From contig NZ_VFEV01000018.1 of assembly GCF_007858275.1 (NCBI RefSeq), positions 62,001 to 126,000 of the forward strand: DNA of 64,000 nt. The letters run 5' to 3'. Below, piece by piece: positions 15,569 through 23,703 of this stretch (the stretch's first letter is position 1; each line of letters begins with the position of its first letter). Position numbers and translations under genes: made by a program. Source of the DNA: Pseudomonas proteolytica. GTDB taxonomy: Bacteria > Pseudomonadota > Gammaproteobacteria > Pseudomonadales > Pseudomonadaceae. The notes below the pieces were generated by a model. It saw only the letters and a list, made by a program, of their open reading frames with translations. It did no database searches and had not been told where the DNA came from.

Positions 15569-16501
15569 ATGAGTGATCTAGATCGTTACCTGAACGCCGC
15601 CACCCGCGATAACACCCGCCGCAGCTATCGCGCTGCCATCGAACACTTTGAAGTGAGTTGGGGCGGCTTCCTGCCGGCCACCAGCGACAGTGTGGCGCGA
15701 TACCTGGTGGCCCATGCCGGGGTGCTCGCGGTCAACACGTTGAAGCTGCGGCTTTCGGCGCTGGCGCAATGGCACACCAGCCAGGGCTTTCCAGACCCCA
15801 CCAAGGCGCCGGTGGTGCGCAAAGTGCTCAAGGGCATCCGCGCTCTGCATCCCGCCCAGGAAAAACAGGCCGAACCCTTGCAGCTCCAGCATCTGGAGCA
15901 GGTGGTCAGTTACCTGGCGGGTGAAGCTGAGCTGGCACGGGCAGAAGACGATCGACCGCGCTGGCTGCGCGCCAAGCGCGATGGGGCATTGATCCTGCTG
16001 GGCTTTTGGCGCGGCTTTCGCAGTGATGAGTTGTGTCGGCTGCAGATCGAACACGTGCAGGCGGTGCCGGGAGCGGGCATCACCTTGTACTTGCCACGCA
16101 GCAAGAGTGATCGCGAAAACCTCGGTAAGACCTATCAAGCCCCGGCGCTGCTGCGCCTGTGCCCGGTGCAGGCCTATAGCGAATGGCTTAGCGCCTCGGC
16201 CCTGGTACGCGGCCCAGTGTTTCGCGGGATTGATCGCTGGGGCAACCTGGGCGAGGAGGGGTTGCATGCCAATAGCGTGATCCCATTGCTGCGCCAGGCC
16301 CTTGAGCGAGCAGGCATTGCCGCCGAGCAGTACACCAGCCACTCCCTGCGCCGTGGCTTTGCCACCTGGGCCCATCGCAGCGGCTGGGATTTGAAGTCGT
16401 TGATGACGTATGTCGGCTGGAAGGACATGAAGTCAGCCATGCGCTATGTTGAAGCGACGCCCTTTCTTGGCATGACGTTGGCCCGCGATCCGCTGCTTTA
16501 A
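15569..16501 (+). CDS. Tyrosine recombinase (TnpS-like site-specific integrase)
   Basis: A 310-residue recombinase of the lambda-integrase type. An N-terminal SAM-like core-binding domain (about 1-100) precedes the catalytic domain. Catalytic residues are visible: Arg151 in RGFRSDEL, Lys in LPRSKSD, His258-x-x-Arg261 in HSLRRGF, Trp in YVGWKD, and the nucleophile Tyr293 in MRYVEATPF. An in-frame ATG exists at 15452, but its extra 39 codons would read through non-coding sequence and a REP, so 15569 is preferred. Divergent from the KfrA-like gene. Lack of phage or tRNA context argues against a prophage integrase. Confidence 0.88.
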   Translation: MSDLDRYLNAATRDNTRRSYRAAIEHFEVSWGGFLPATSDSVARYLVAHAGVLAVNTLKLRLSALAQWHTSQGFPDPTKAPVVRKVLKGIRALHPAQEKQAEPLQLQHLEQVVSYLAGEAELARAEDDRPRWLRAKRDGALILLGFWRGFRSDELCRLQIEHVQAVPGAGITLYLPRSKSDRENLGKTYQAPALLRLCPVQAYSEWLSASALVRGPVFRGIDRWGNLGEEGLHANSVIPLLRQALERAGIAAEQYTSHSLRRGFATWAHRSGWDLKSLMTYVGWKDMKSAMRYVEATPFLGMTLARDPLL

Positions 16502-16528
16502 GATTTCTTCTATTAATACAGTTGGTTG

Positions 16529-16565
16529 ATAGTCAAAACCAATCGGCAGCATCAGGTTTGCCAAT
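16529..16565 (+). promoter_or_regulatory. OxyR-like site upstream of ahpC
   Basis: Four tetranucleotides spaced by seven bases each, ATAG-N7-CAAT-N7-ATCA-N7-CAAT, fit the OxyR layout ATAG/CTAT/ATAG/CTAT at 12 of 16 positions. It lies 69 bp before the ahpC ATG. OxyR control of ahpC is established in Pseudomonas; this exact site is inferred. Confidence 0.45.
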
Positions 16566-16633
16566 GAGCCATCGGCAATGAGACTGGGTAGGATTCACCC
16601 ATCAACTTACTAACCCCTGACGGAGAGTCAACG

Positions 16634-17197
16634 ATGCCTATCATCAACAGCCAAGTAAAACCGTTCAAAGCGACCGCTTACAAAAACGGCAACTTCGTAG
16701 ACGTGTCGGACGCTGACCTGAAAGGCAAGTGGTCTGTCGTATTCTTTTACCCAGCCGACTTCACTTTCGTCTGCCCAACCGAACTGGAAGACCTGGCTGA
16801 CAACTACGCCGAATTCCAGAAACTGGGCGTCGAGATCTACAGCGTTTCCACCGACACCCACTTTGCCCACGCTGCCTGGCACAACACCTCGCCAGCCATC
16901 GGCAAGATCCAGTACACCATGATCGGCGACCCGACCCTGACCATCTCCCGCAACTTTGACGTGCTGATCGAAGAAGCTGGCCTGGCAGACCGTGGCACTT
17001 TCGTGATCAACCCGGAAGGCCAGATCAAGATCGTTGAACTGAACGACGGCGGTGTTGGCCGTGACGCTTCCGAGCTGCTGCGCAAAATCAAGGCTGCCCA
17101 GTACGTCGCTGCCCACCCAGGCGAAGTGTGCCCAGCCAAGTGGAAAGAAGGCGAGGCCACCCTGGCTCCGTCCCTGGACCTGGTCGGCAAGATCTAA
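16634..17197 (+). CDS. ahpC: Alkyl hydroperoxide reductase peroxiredoxin subunit
   Basis: A 187-residue typical two-Cys peroxiredoxin that reduces H2O2, organic peroxides and peroxynitrite. The peroxidatic Cys47 lies in FTFVCPTE and the resolving Cys166 in GEVCPAKW, with the C-terminal helix expected of AhpC. It is reduced by AhpF, encoded 127 bp downstream beyond a terminator-like hairpin, so ahpF may depend on read-through or its own promoter. Strong codon bias (C-ending) suits high expression. CGGAGAG precedes the ATG. Confidence 0.97.
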   Translation: MPIINSQVKPFKATAYKNGNFVDVSDADLKGKWSVVFFYPADFTFVCPTELEDLADNYAEFQKLGVEIYSVSTDTHFAHAAWHNTSPAIGKIQYTMIGDPTLTISRNFDVLIEEAGLADRGTFVINPEGQIKIVELNDGGVGRDASELLRKIKAAQYVAAHPGEVCPAKWKEGEATLAPSLDLVGKI

Positions 17198-17253
17198 GTC
17201 TGTGATGTATCAAGGGCGGATTACCGCACCTAAGTAAGCTGCATCCGCCCTCA

Positions 17254-17288
17254 AAACGCCCGGGCGAGATTCGCTCGGGCGTTTTTTT
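17254..17288 (+). terminator. ahpC terminator or attenuator
   Basis: The stem ACGCCCGGGCGA / TCGCTCGGGCGT, with small internal mismatch, is followed by seven T. It sits between ahpC and ahpF and could set their expression ratio. Confidence 0.8.
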
Positions 17289-17324
17289 GTCCGCAATAAA
17301 CCGAATTAATAGGAAATCGCCCGT

Positions 17325-18878
17325 ATGTTGGACGCCAATCTTAAAGCTCAGTTGAAGTCATACCTGGAACGGGTCACCCAGCCGATCGAGATCGTCGCCT
17401 CCCTCGACGACGGTGCGAAATCCCAGGAAATGCTTGCCCTTTTGCAGGACGTAACCAGCCTCACTACGCTGATTACCCTGAACACCGATGGTAATGACGG
17501 GCGCAAGCCATCGTTCTCCATCAACCGCCCGGGTGCCGATATCAGCCTGCGTTTTGCCGGCATCCCCATGGGCCATGAATTCACTTCGTTGGTGCTGGCC
17601 CTGTTGCAAGTCGGTGGCCACCCTTCGAAGGCCAGTGTCGAAGTGATTGAACAGATTCGTAGCCTTAAAGGTGAGTTCAACTTCGAGACTTACTTCTCGC
17701 TGTCCTGCCAGAACTGCCCGGACGTGGTCCAGGCGTTGAACTTGATGGCCGTACTCAACCCGAACATCCGCCACGTTGCTATCGACGGCGCGTTGTTCCA
17801 GGCTGAAGTCGACGAGCGTCAGGTCATGGCGGTCCCTAGCGTCTACCTCAATGGCGTGAACTTCGGCCAGGGTCGCATGGGCCTGGAAGAAATCCTCGCC
17901 AAGCTCGACACCAGCGGCATCGAAAAAGCAGCCGAGAAAATCAGCGCCAAAGACGCTTTTGATGTGTTGGTGGTCGGTGGTGGCCCAGCCGGCTCTGCGG
18001 CCGCCATCTACGCTGCGCGTAAAGGCATCCGTACCGGTGTAGCCGCCGAGCGTTTTGGCGGGCAAGTGCTGGACACCATGTCCATCGAGAACTTTATCTC
18101 GGTGCAGGAAACCGAAGGCCCGAAACTGGCCAGCGCCCTGGAAGCCCACGTGCGTCAGTACGACGTGGATATCATGAACCTGCAGCGCGCCAGCAGCTTG
18201 ATCCCGGCGAAAAATCCCGGCGAACTGCACGAAATTCGCTTTGAAAGTGGCGCGACTCTCAAGTCCAAGACCGTGATCCTGGCGACCGGTGCGCGCTGGC
18301 GCGAAATGGGTGTGCCGGGCGAGCAGGAATACAAGGCCAAGGGCGTGTGCTTCTGCCCGCACTGCGATGGTCCGCTGTTCAAGGGCAAGCGTGTGGCGGT
18401 AATTGGCGGCGGTAACTCCGGCGTTGAAGCGGCCATCGACTTGGCCGGTATTGTCAGCCACGTGACCTTGCTCGAGTTCGACAGCAAGTTGCGCGCCGAC
18501 GCCGTGTTGCAGCGCAAGCTCTACAGCCTGCCGAACGTTGACGTGATCACCAGTGCGTTGACCAGTGAGGTCAAGGGTGATGGCCAGAAAGTCACCGGCC
18601 TGGCCTACAAGGATCGCGATACCGGCGAGTTCAAGACCATCGACCTGGAAGGCATCTTTGTGCAGATCGGTTTGCTGCCCAACACCGATTGGCTCAAGGG
18701 CACCGTGGAGCTGTCGCCCCGTGGTGAGATCATTGTCGATGCCCGTGGCGAGACTTCACTGCTAGGCGTATTTGCCGCCGGTGACGTAACGACCGTGCCG
18801 TACAAGCAGATCGTGATTGCCGTGGGTGAGGGCGCCAAGGCTTCCCTGAGTGCTTTTGATCACCTGATCCGAGCGTAA
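17325..18878 (+). CDS. ahpF: Alkyl hydroperoxide reductase flavoprotein subunit
   Basis: A 517-residue NADH-dependent disulfide reductase that regenerates AhpC. The N-terminal tandem thioredoxin-like domain carries Cys128-x-x-Cys131 (SCQNCPD). The FAD domain begins near residue 207 (VLVVGGGPAGSAAA). The thioredoxin-reductase-like redox pair is in CFCPHCDG, and the NADH fold has VIGGGNSGVEAA. Domain order and length match E. coli AhpF. It sits downstream of ahpC and ends at a strong terminator. Confidence 0.97.
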   Translation: MLDANLKAQLKSYLERVTQPIEIVASLDDGAKSQEMLALLQDVTSLTTLITLNTDGNDGRKPSFSINRPGADISLRFAGIPMGHEFTSLVLALLQVGGHPSKASVEVIEQIRSLKGEFNFETYFSLSCQNCPDVVQALNLMAVLNPNIRHVAIDGALFQAEVDERQVMAVPSVYLNGVNFGQGRMGLEEILAKLDTSGIEKAAEKISAKDAFDVLVVGGGPAGSAAAIYAARKGIRTGVAAERFGGQVLDTMSIENFISVQETEGPKLASALEAHVRQYDVDIMNLQRASSLIPAKNPGELHEIRFESGATLKSKTVILATGARWREMGVPGEQEYKAKGVCFCPHCDGPLFKGKRVAVIGGGNSGVEAAIDLAGIVSHVTLLEFDSKLRADAVLQRKLYSLPNVDVITSALTSEVKGDGQKVTGLAYKDRDTGEFKTIDLEGIFVQIGLLPNTDWLKGTVELSPRGEIIVDARGETSLLGVFAAGDVTTVPYKQIVIAVGEGAKASLSAFDHLIRA

Positions 18879-18890
18879 GGCCTGAAACTA

Positions 18891-18919
18891 AAAAACCCAT
18901 GAGCGATCATGGGTTTTTT
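18891..18919 (+). terminator. ahpF terminator
   Basis: The hairpin AACCCATGA-GCGA-TCATGGGTT carries a long T run. Confidence 0.85.
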
Positions 18920-18951
18920 TGTGGGAGCTCGCCGGCAAGCCGGCTCCTATA
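18920..18951. repeat. REP element (TGTGGGAGCTCGCCGG type)
   Basis: An imperfect palindrome, TGTGGGAGC...GCCGGCAAGCCGGC...CTCCTATA, lies directly after the ahpF terminator and 15 bp from the gloA stop. Confidence 0.7.
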
Positions 18952-18966
18952 GAGGTATGCACCCGT

Positions 18967-19488
18967 TTACAGCGGTGCTGGCTGGATGATCTCGACCCAG
19001 TAAGCATCCGGGTCCTTGATAAACGCCAGGCTTTTCATGCGGCCATCGGTCAGGCGTTTCTGGAAATCACAGCCCAGCGCTTCAAACCGTTCGCAGGCTG
19101 CAACGATATCTGGCACCGAAATGCAGATATGGCCAAAGCCACGTGGGTCGGTGTTGCCATTGTGGTAGGAGAAATCGGCATCGTTTTCGGTGCCGTGGTT
19201 GTGGGTCAGTTCCAGGATGCCTGGGATAGACTTCATCCACTGGGTGCGCGCGGCGGCATCGGCCGGGATTTGCGCCTTGTCGACCAGGGCGAGGAAGTAC
19301 AGGCTGAATTCGGCTTCCGGGAAGTCGCGTTTCTCAACCAGGGAGAAACCCAGGACGCGGGTATAGAAGTCCAGCGACTTGGTGATGTCCTTGACCCGCA
19401 GCATGGTGTGGTTGAACACGAAGTTCGAAGTCGCGGTGTCGGGTTGGGCGGTTACGCCCGGGAAGGTGTTCAATTCGTGCAGGCTCAT
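18967..19488 (-). CDS. gloA: Lactoylglutathione lyase (glyoxalase I)
   Basis: A 173-residue metalloenzyme converting the methylglyoxal-glutathione hemithioacetal to S-lactoylglutathione. Family motifs are NHTMLRVKDITKSLDFYTRVLGF, LELTHNHGTE (metal Glu and His), GFGHICISVPD (His) and AYWVEIIQ (Glu). Start MSLHELNTFPG at 19488 follows GGAGGG. A much longer frame upstream has no family support. The length is like the longer Pseudomonas/eukaryotic-type GloA. Divergent from the next gene. Confidence 0.95.
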   Translation of the reverse strand: MSLHELNTFPGVTAQPDTATSNFVFNHTMLRVKDITKSLDFYTRVLGFSLVEKRDFPEAEFSLYFLALVDKAQIPADAAARTQWMKSIPGILELTHNHGTENDADFSYHNGNTDPRGFGHICISVPDIVAACERFEALGCDFQKRLTDGRMKSLAFIKDPDAYWVEIIQPAPL

Positions 19489-19680
19489 GGGCCCTCCAGA
19501 AAAAATGGGGCAGGCGCAGCTCGTGGATTGAGCGGCCCTTTGGCTTGCGGCAGATCTGTGCAGCGAAACCATGATACGCAAGCTGCGCGGGCCGCGCCAA
19601 ATGAAAAACTCACGCGGGCCTTGCGAGCGGCCCATGCTCAGGCTCAAACTTTGCGGCTTGAACTTCGAGTGTTTTTTGCA

Positions 19681-20217
19681 ATGAGCCGATTGAGCAAACC
19701 ATTGTTGACCACCTTTTGCCTGATCTTCGGTTGTACCTCTGTATTGGCGGCCGAGCCCGAAATTCATTGGCCCAGTGGCTGGCAGGTGGAGGAGGTTGTC
19801 GCGGATGCCGATACGCCGGCCAAGCCGTCACCGGTTTCCCGTCAGCGCGCGATAAAGAACGATGAAAATGGCGAGACGCTGATGGTCATGGAGCTGACGG
19901 GCACGCCGATCGAGCCAGGGCATGTGGTCAATCTGCAAGGTGTATTGCTGGAGATGCGCAAGTCCATCCAGAAGGACTTTGCCCGCAGTGGTTATCAAAG
20001 TGTCTGCAACAAGATGCACGCGACCACCTTAAGTCATCTTGAAGCGCTGGAAACTACCTGCGTGATTACCGAGAACGGTCGGCATGTGCTCTCGCAAACA
20101 CTGGTGGGCGCTATTGATACGAATAAGGCCTATGTTTTTTCATACGCCGGACAAGCGCAGGCTTATGAGTCGAGCAAAGACGAAGTCAGCGCGGTGCGTG
20201 CAAGCCTGAAACTTTGA
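19681..20217 (+). CDS. Secreted DUF4946-like protein
   Basis: A 178-residue protein with a signal peptide (LLTTFCLIFGCTSVLAAEP, cleaved near Ala23), so probably periplasmic. The mature part contains IHWPSGWQVEEV, VMELTGTP and two cysteines, in SVCNKM and TTCVITENG, likely paired. I place it in the Pseudomonas DUF4946 group from overall pattern; role unknown. A weak ribosome site precedes the ATG. It shares a bidirectional terminator with the convergent MvaU-like gene. Confidence 0.65.
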   Translation: MSRLSKPLLTTFCLIFGCTSVLAAEPEIHWPSGWQVEEVVADADTPAKPSPVSRQRAIKNDENGETLMVMELTGTPIEPGHVVNLQGVLLEMRKSIQKDFARSGYQSVCNKMHATTLSHLEALETTCVITENGRHVLSQTLVGAIDTNKAYVFSYAGQAQAYESSKDEVSAVRASLKL

Positions 20218-20379
20218 TCGGCGATGGCTAGATGGCTGACATGGTTGCGTGAGAAAAAACACATAACTATGGGGCCGTAGCGTAGAGCCACGGGTCGCTG
20301 AATGTGTACGAAGTGGAATGTATTTAGAAGTTCACTTGCGAAAGCGGCAGGTCGTGAAAATCGCAGCGCACACAAAAAA

Positions 20380-20404
20380 AGCCCCGCATCTGCGGGGCTT
20401 TTAT
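20380..20404. terminator. Bidirectional terminator
   Basis: The hairpin GCCCCGCA-TC-TGCGGGGC has an A run before and a T run after it, between convergent genes. Confidence 0.85.
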
Positions 20405-20417
20405 TAGTGCGTCGGTA

Positions 20418-20783
20418 TTAGCCGCGCAACCAGGAATCTACAGTGGCTGCGCCGTACTGTTCTTTCCAGGCCTTCAAGCCGCGGTGGTTGCCGCCCTTGG
20501 TTTCAATCAGTTCGCCAGTGTGTGGGTTGTGATACACCTTGACTACACGTGCGCGACGGGTTTTAGGGGCGGTGGCCACCTGAATCCCCGATTTGCCCGG
20601 GTTTGGATCAAGGATGGAAATGATGTCGCGCAGGCTCTTGCCGTAGGTTTTCATCAGCCCTTGAAGCTTTTCTTCAAATTCGATTTCTTTCTTCAAGCCA
20701 GCGTCGTTCTTCAGGGATTCCAGCTGGGCGAGCTGTTCTTGAAGGGCTTTTTCTGCTGCGCGAAATTCGGCGAGTCTGGACAA
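20418..20783 (-). CDS. H-NS-like nucleoid protein, MvaT/MvaU family, TTG start
   Basis: A 121-residue xenogeneic silencer of the MvaT/MvaU type. The N-terminal dimerisation coiled coil (SRLAEFRAAEKALQEQL, KKEIEFEEKLQGLM) is followed by a linker and a C-terminal DNA-binding part with NPHTGELIETKGGNHRGLKAW. Homologues begin at the Ser-Arg-Leu-Ala-Glu-Phe stretch, which here follows a TTG codon at 20783. GGAGTAAAGA lies at the right distance before that TTG, whereas the next ATG upstream would add 12 unrelated residues. Such proteins bind AT-rich DNA and repress acquired genes. Confidence 0.9.
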   Translation of the reverse strand: MSRLAEFRAAEKALQEQLAQLESLKNDAGLKKEIEFEEKLQGLMKTYGKSLRDIISILDPNPGKSGIQVATAPKTRRARVVKVYHNPHTGELIETKGGNHRGLKAWKEQYGAATVDSWLRG

Positions 20784-20981
20784 AATCTTTACTCCAATAG
20801 TGTATTTGGCTGATACCAACTGTAAACAAAGCTATAAGCCAAGAGCCTCAGCATGACTCGGTAAATGTGGCTCTCCTGCCAATTCAGCGCAGGCAGGAAA
20901 AATTGTAGTAGTTAATGAGTCACGAGTAAATCATGTCTTTTGTATAAATAACAATATTTCACAATGATGCTAGATCGATAT

Positions 20982-22523
20982 TCAAGCGCCACGCAAAGAT
21001 TGAATGAATGCGTCAAACGGCACTGGGCGGCCAAACAGGTAACCCTGCAAAAAGTCCACGCCTTGTGCCGCCAGATAATCGCACTGCTCTTGGGTTTCCA
21101 CGCCTTCGGCGACGATGCCCAAGTCAAGCTTGCCCGATAACTCGATGATGCTGTCGAGTATATGCCGCGATAAAGCATCGGCTCCGATCATCGCCACGAA
21201 GCTTTGATCAATCTTCAAGTAGTCAACATTGAAGTTGCGCAAGTAACCGAGGCTGGAGTGCCCAGTGCCGAAGTCATCAATGGCAATCATCACCCCCAGT
21301 TCGTGCAAGGCCTGGAACAACTGGCGGGTGACGTCGGTGGGTTCGATCAGTTCGCGCTCGGTCAGCTCCAGGGTCAGCAGGACCTGGCCCGGCTTGAAGG
21401 CTGCGAGGAACTCCCGGCAATCCTGCACCAACTCCAGGTCCTGGCAATGCCGGGCGGTGATATTGATGCCCACGTGGAAGTTCTCGCCCAGTCGGTCGGC
21501 ATGGGACGCCAGTTGTGTGGCAACCTGGCGCATCAGCGCGCGGGTCATGGGCACGATCAGCCCGGAGTGCTCGGCCAGGGGGATAAACAGGTCCGGGCGT
21601 ACCAGGCCTTCCTTTGGATGCTGCCAGCGCATCAGCACTTCACAGCCGGCCCATTGCAGGCTGTCGCCGTGAACCACTGGTTGGTAGTACGGCACGAATT
21701 CATTGGCGCCCAGCGCCCGCTGCAGTTCATGGGTGGGGGCCGAAGAGCGCTTTTGCAGCCAGTGCGCGAGCGCGCCTGCCAGCACCCCGAAAAACACCAC
21801 CAGGCTGAACAATGCCGGGTAGCGCGCCTCCATGTAACGCCACACTTCACCTTCGGGCATCCCGGCTTCCACGCTGTAGGCATAACGCTGGGAACCGAGT
21901 TGGTGATGGGCCACGGCAAAGACCGGCGGCGCGCTGGTGCGGACTTGGCCGTCGCTGCCCAACCAATTGGGCCCCACCTGCAACACGAGGTCGGCGTAAC
22001 GGCTGATCAGGCGCAGGGCATTAGTCAGGTGATAGCCGTCAATCGAGGCAAACGCCGCCTTGTCACCTTCCACCAGCCGGTACACCAGCAGCGCGGTATT
22101 GGGCGTGACCGGGTTGCCATTCATCAGCCACAGGCGGCCATTGACGTAGTCGTCGGGGTTGACCGCCGATACACGATCGCCGCCAAACAACGACGTGCAA
22201 TAAATGGTTTTTTGCCAGGACAATGTGGTTGCGCGCACGAACGGTCGCCGCGTGACTTGCTCGCGCAGCGCCAGTTGCGCTGCGTTGTCACAGTCCTTGC
22301 CGGCCAGTGGCAGCAGTTCCTGGGCGGCGAGGGCGGTGTTATCGAGCATCAGGTCGAATTGGCGCACGGCCTCAAGGGCTGTCTGCTCGGTGCTTTGCTC
22401 CAGGGTGCGTTGTGCCTGCACATACAGGATGAGCACACCCAGCAGAATCGGCAGCAGGCCGCACAGTATGGAGATCGAGTAACGGGCAGCGCGTTTGCGC
22501 GGGCCTTTGAGGGTAAGTGGCAT
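20982..22523 (-). CDS. CSS-motif EAL-domain c-di-GMP phosphodiesterase
   Basis: A 513-residue membrane enzyme. One transmembrane segment near residues 15-35, a periplasmic domain with the redox-type motif region CTS (IYCTSLFGG; the family name refers to Cys-Ser-Ser), a second segment near 230-250, then a cytoplasmic EAL domain. The catalytic signature is intact: EVL in GCEVLMRW, Asn in GINITARH, LELTERE, IDDFGTG, YLKIDQ and AEGVETQ. It should hydrolyse c-di-GMP to pGpG, with activity tuned by the thiol state of the periplasmic domain. No GGDEF domain. Monocistronic. Confidence 0.9.
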   Translation of the reverse strand: MPLTLKGPRKRAARYSISILCGLLPILLGVLILYVQAQRTLEQSTEQTALEAVRQFDLMLDNTALAAQELLPLAGKDCDNAAQLALREQVTRRPFVRATTLSWQKTIYCTSLFGGDRVSAVNPDDYVNGRLWLMNGNPVTPNTALLVYRLVEGDKAAFASIDGYHLTNALRLISRYADLVLQVGPNWLGSDGQVRTSAPPVFAVAHHQLGSQRYAYSVEAGMPEGEVWRYMEARYPALFSLVVFFGVLAGALAHWLQKRSSAPTHELQRALGANEFVPYYQPVVHGDSLQWAGCEVLMRWQHPKEGLVRPDLFIPLAEHSGLIVPMTRALMRQVATQLASHADRLGENFHVGINITARHCQDLELVQDCREFLAAFKPGQVLLTLELTERELIEPTDVTRQLFQALHELGVMIAIDDFGTGHSSLGYLRNFNVDYLKIDQSFVAMIGADALSRHILDSIIELSGKLDLGIVAEGVETQEQCDYLAAQGVDFLQGYLFGRPVPFDAFIQSLRGA

Positions 22524-22737
22524 GTATGCAGCCTGTAGCGGAATGAGGGAGACGCCTGGTAACGGCTACAGGCAATACGTCGGATATCTGGAGGATAGTT
22601 GGCCTCTGGAAATTAGCATCTGCCGCACGTTGATCTAGCCACTTGACTCGCTGTGCGTGTGGGTATCTTTGCCAAACCTTGCAACACATTTTGACGGGGA
22701 AAGGCTGTCTGGTCTATTGCGTCACTGCTTGGATGAG

Positions 22738-23625
22738 TCACCGTCCTGACAAAAAATCAGCGGTCACGCTCTGCGCCATCTGGATAAATGCCAGGGTTGC
22801 CGGAGACGACTGGCGCCGGTCCAGCACCGCCAAGCCGATTTGCCGCGCCACCCTGGGCGCTAATGGCCGCTGCACGTAGCGTGGCTGATCGTCCTGGGGC
22901 AGCGAGGCCTGGGCCACCACGCTCACGCCCGCACCCCGGCTGACGGTGTCCAGGGTACTGAGCAGCTGCGAACAGCGGTAGCGCACGTTGGGTTTGAGCC
23001 GGGCACTGTGGAATAAGCGCTCTACCAACTCCGAAGAACCGGCCTCGGTCAGGACAAACGGGTCGTGACACAAGTCCTTGAGTTTTACGCTGGCCTGGAG
23101 GGCGAGGGCATGCCCTACGGGAAGCAGGGCGACCATCTGGTCTTCGAACAGCGCAAAGGTGTCCAGGCGCTCCTGTTCCAACACCACAAAACCCACGTCG
23201 ATGCGTCGCTCTTCCAGCCATTGCAGCACTTGACGGTCGGGGCCCTCATCCACATGCACCTCGATTCCCGGGTGGGCCTGGCGAAAGTGTTCAAGGATCC
23301 TGGGCAGCAGGTGAATGGACGCGGTTGGCCCGAAGGAGCCGATGCGCAGCGTCCCGCTTTTCATGCCTCGGGCATCGGCTGCTTCCTGTTGCAAGGTACT
23401 GGCCAGCCCCAGCATCGCCCGCGCCCTCAACAGCAATTGCTGGCCGATATCGCTGAGTTCGACCCGTGACTGCTGGCGACGGAACAGATCCACCCCCAGT
23501 TCCTGCTCCAAAGACTTGATGGCATGGGACACCGCCGACTGGCTGATGCCCAGCCGATGGGCGGCGCTGGTGAAACCCTGCAGTTGTGCCACCAGCGAGA
23601 AGATTTCCAATTGTGTGAGGGTCAT
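22738..23625 (-). CDS. LysR-family transcriptional regulator
   Basis: A 295-residue regulator with the N-terminal winged helix-turn-helix (TSAAHRLGISQSAVSHAIKSLE, across two helices) and a C-terminal ligand-binding domain beginning near residue 92 (LRIGSFGPTASIHLL). Divergent from a DMT exporter gene 78 bp away, the usual layout for a LysR protein that controls its neighbour. Effector unknown. Confidence 0.93.
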   Translation of the reverse strand: MTLTQLEIFSLVAQLQGFTSAAHRLGISQSAVSHAIKSLEQELGVDLFRRQQSRVELSDIGQQLLLRARAMLGLASTLQQEAADARGMKSGTLRIGSFGPTASIHLLPRILEHFRQAHPGIEVHVDEGPDRQVLQWLEERRIDVGFVVLEQERLDTFALFEDQMVALLPVGHALALQASVKLKDLCHDPFVLTEAGSSELVERLFHSARLKPNVRYRCSQLLSTLDTVSRGAGVSVVAQASLPQDDQPRYVQRPLAPRVARQIGLAVLDRRQSSPATLAFIQMAQSVTADFLSGR

Positions 23626-23703
23626 GAGGTTTTGCTCATTTTACGATGACTTGGCATTAGGAAAAGAATACGCCAATCAGCCTGCCAGATACCCAGGATC
23701 CTT

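Noticed and set aside
14365..16501. Prophage or integrative-island integrase, or an antiphage defence pair
   Set aside because: No tRNA attachment site, phage genes, cargo or effector domains are present. The head-to-head partner and gap fit a resolution module better.
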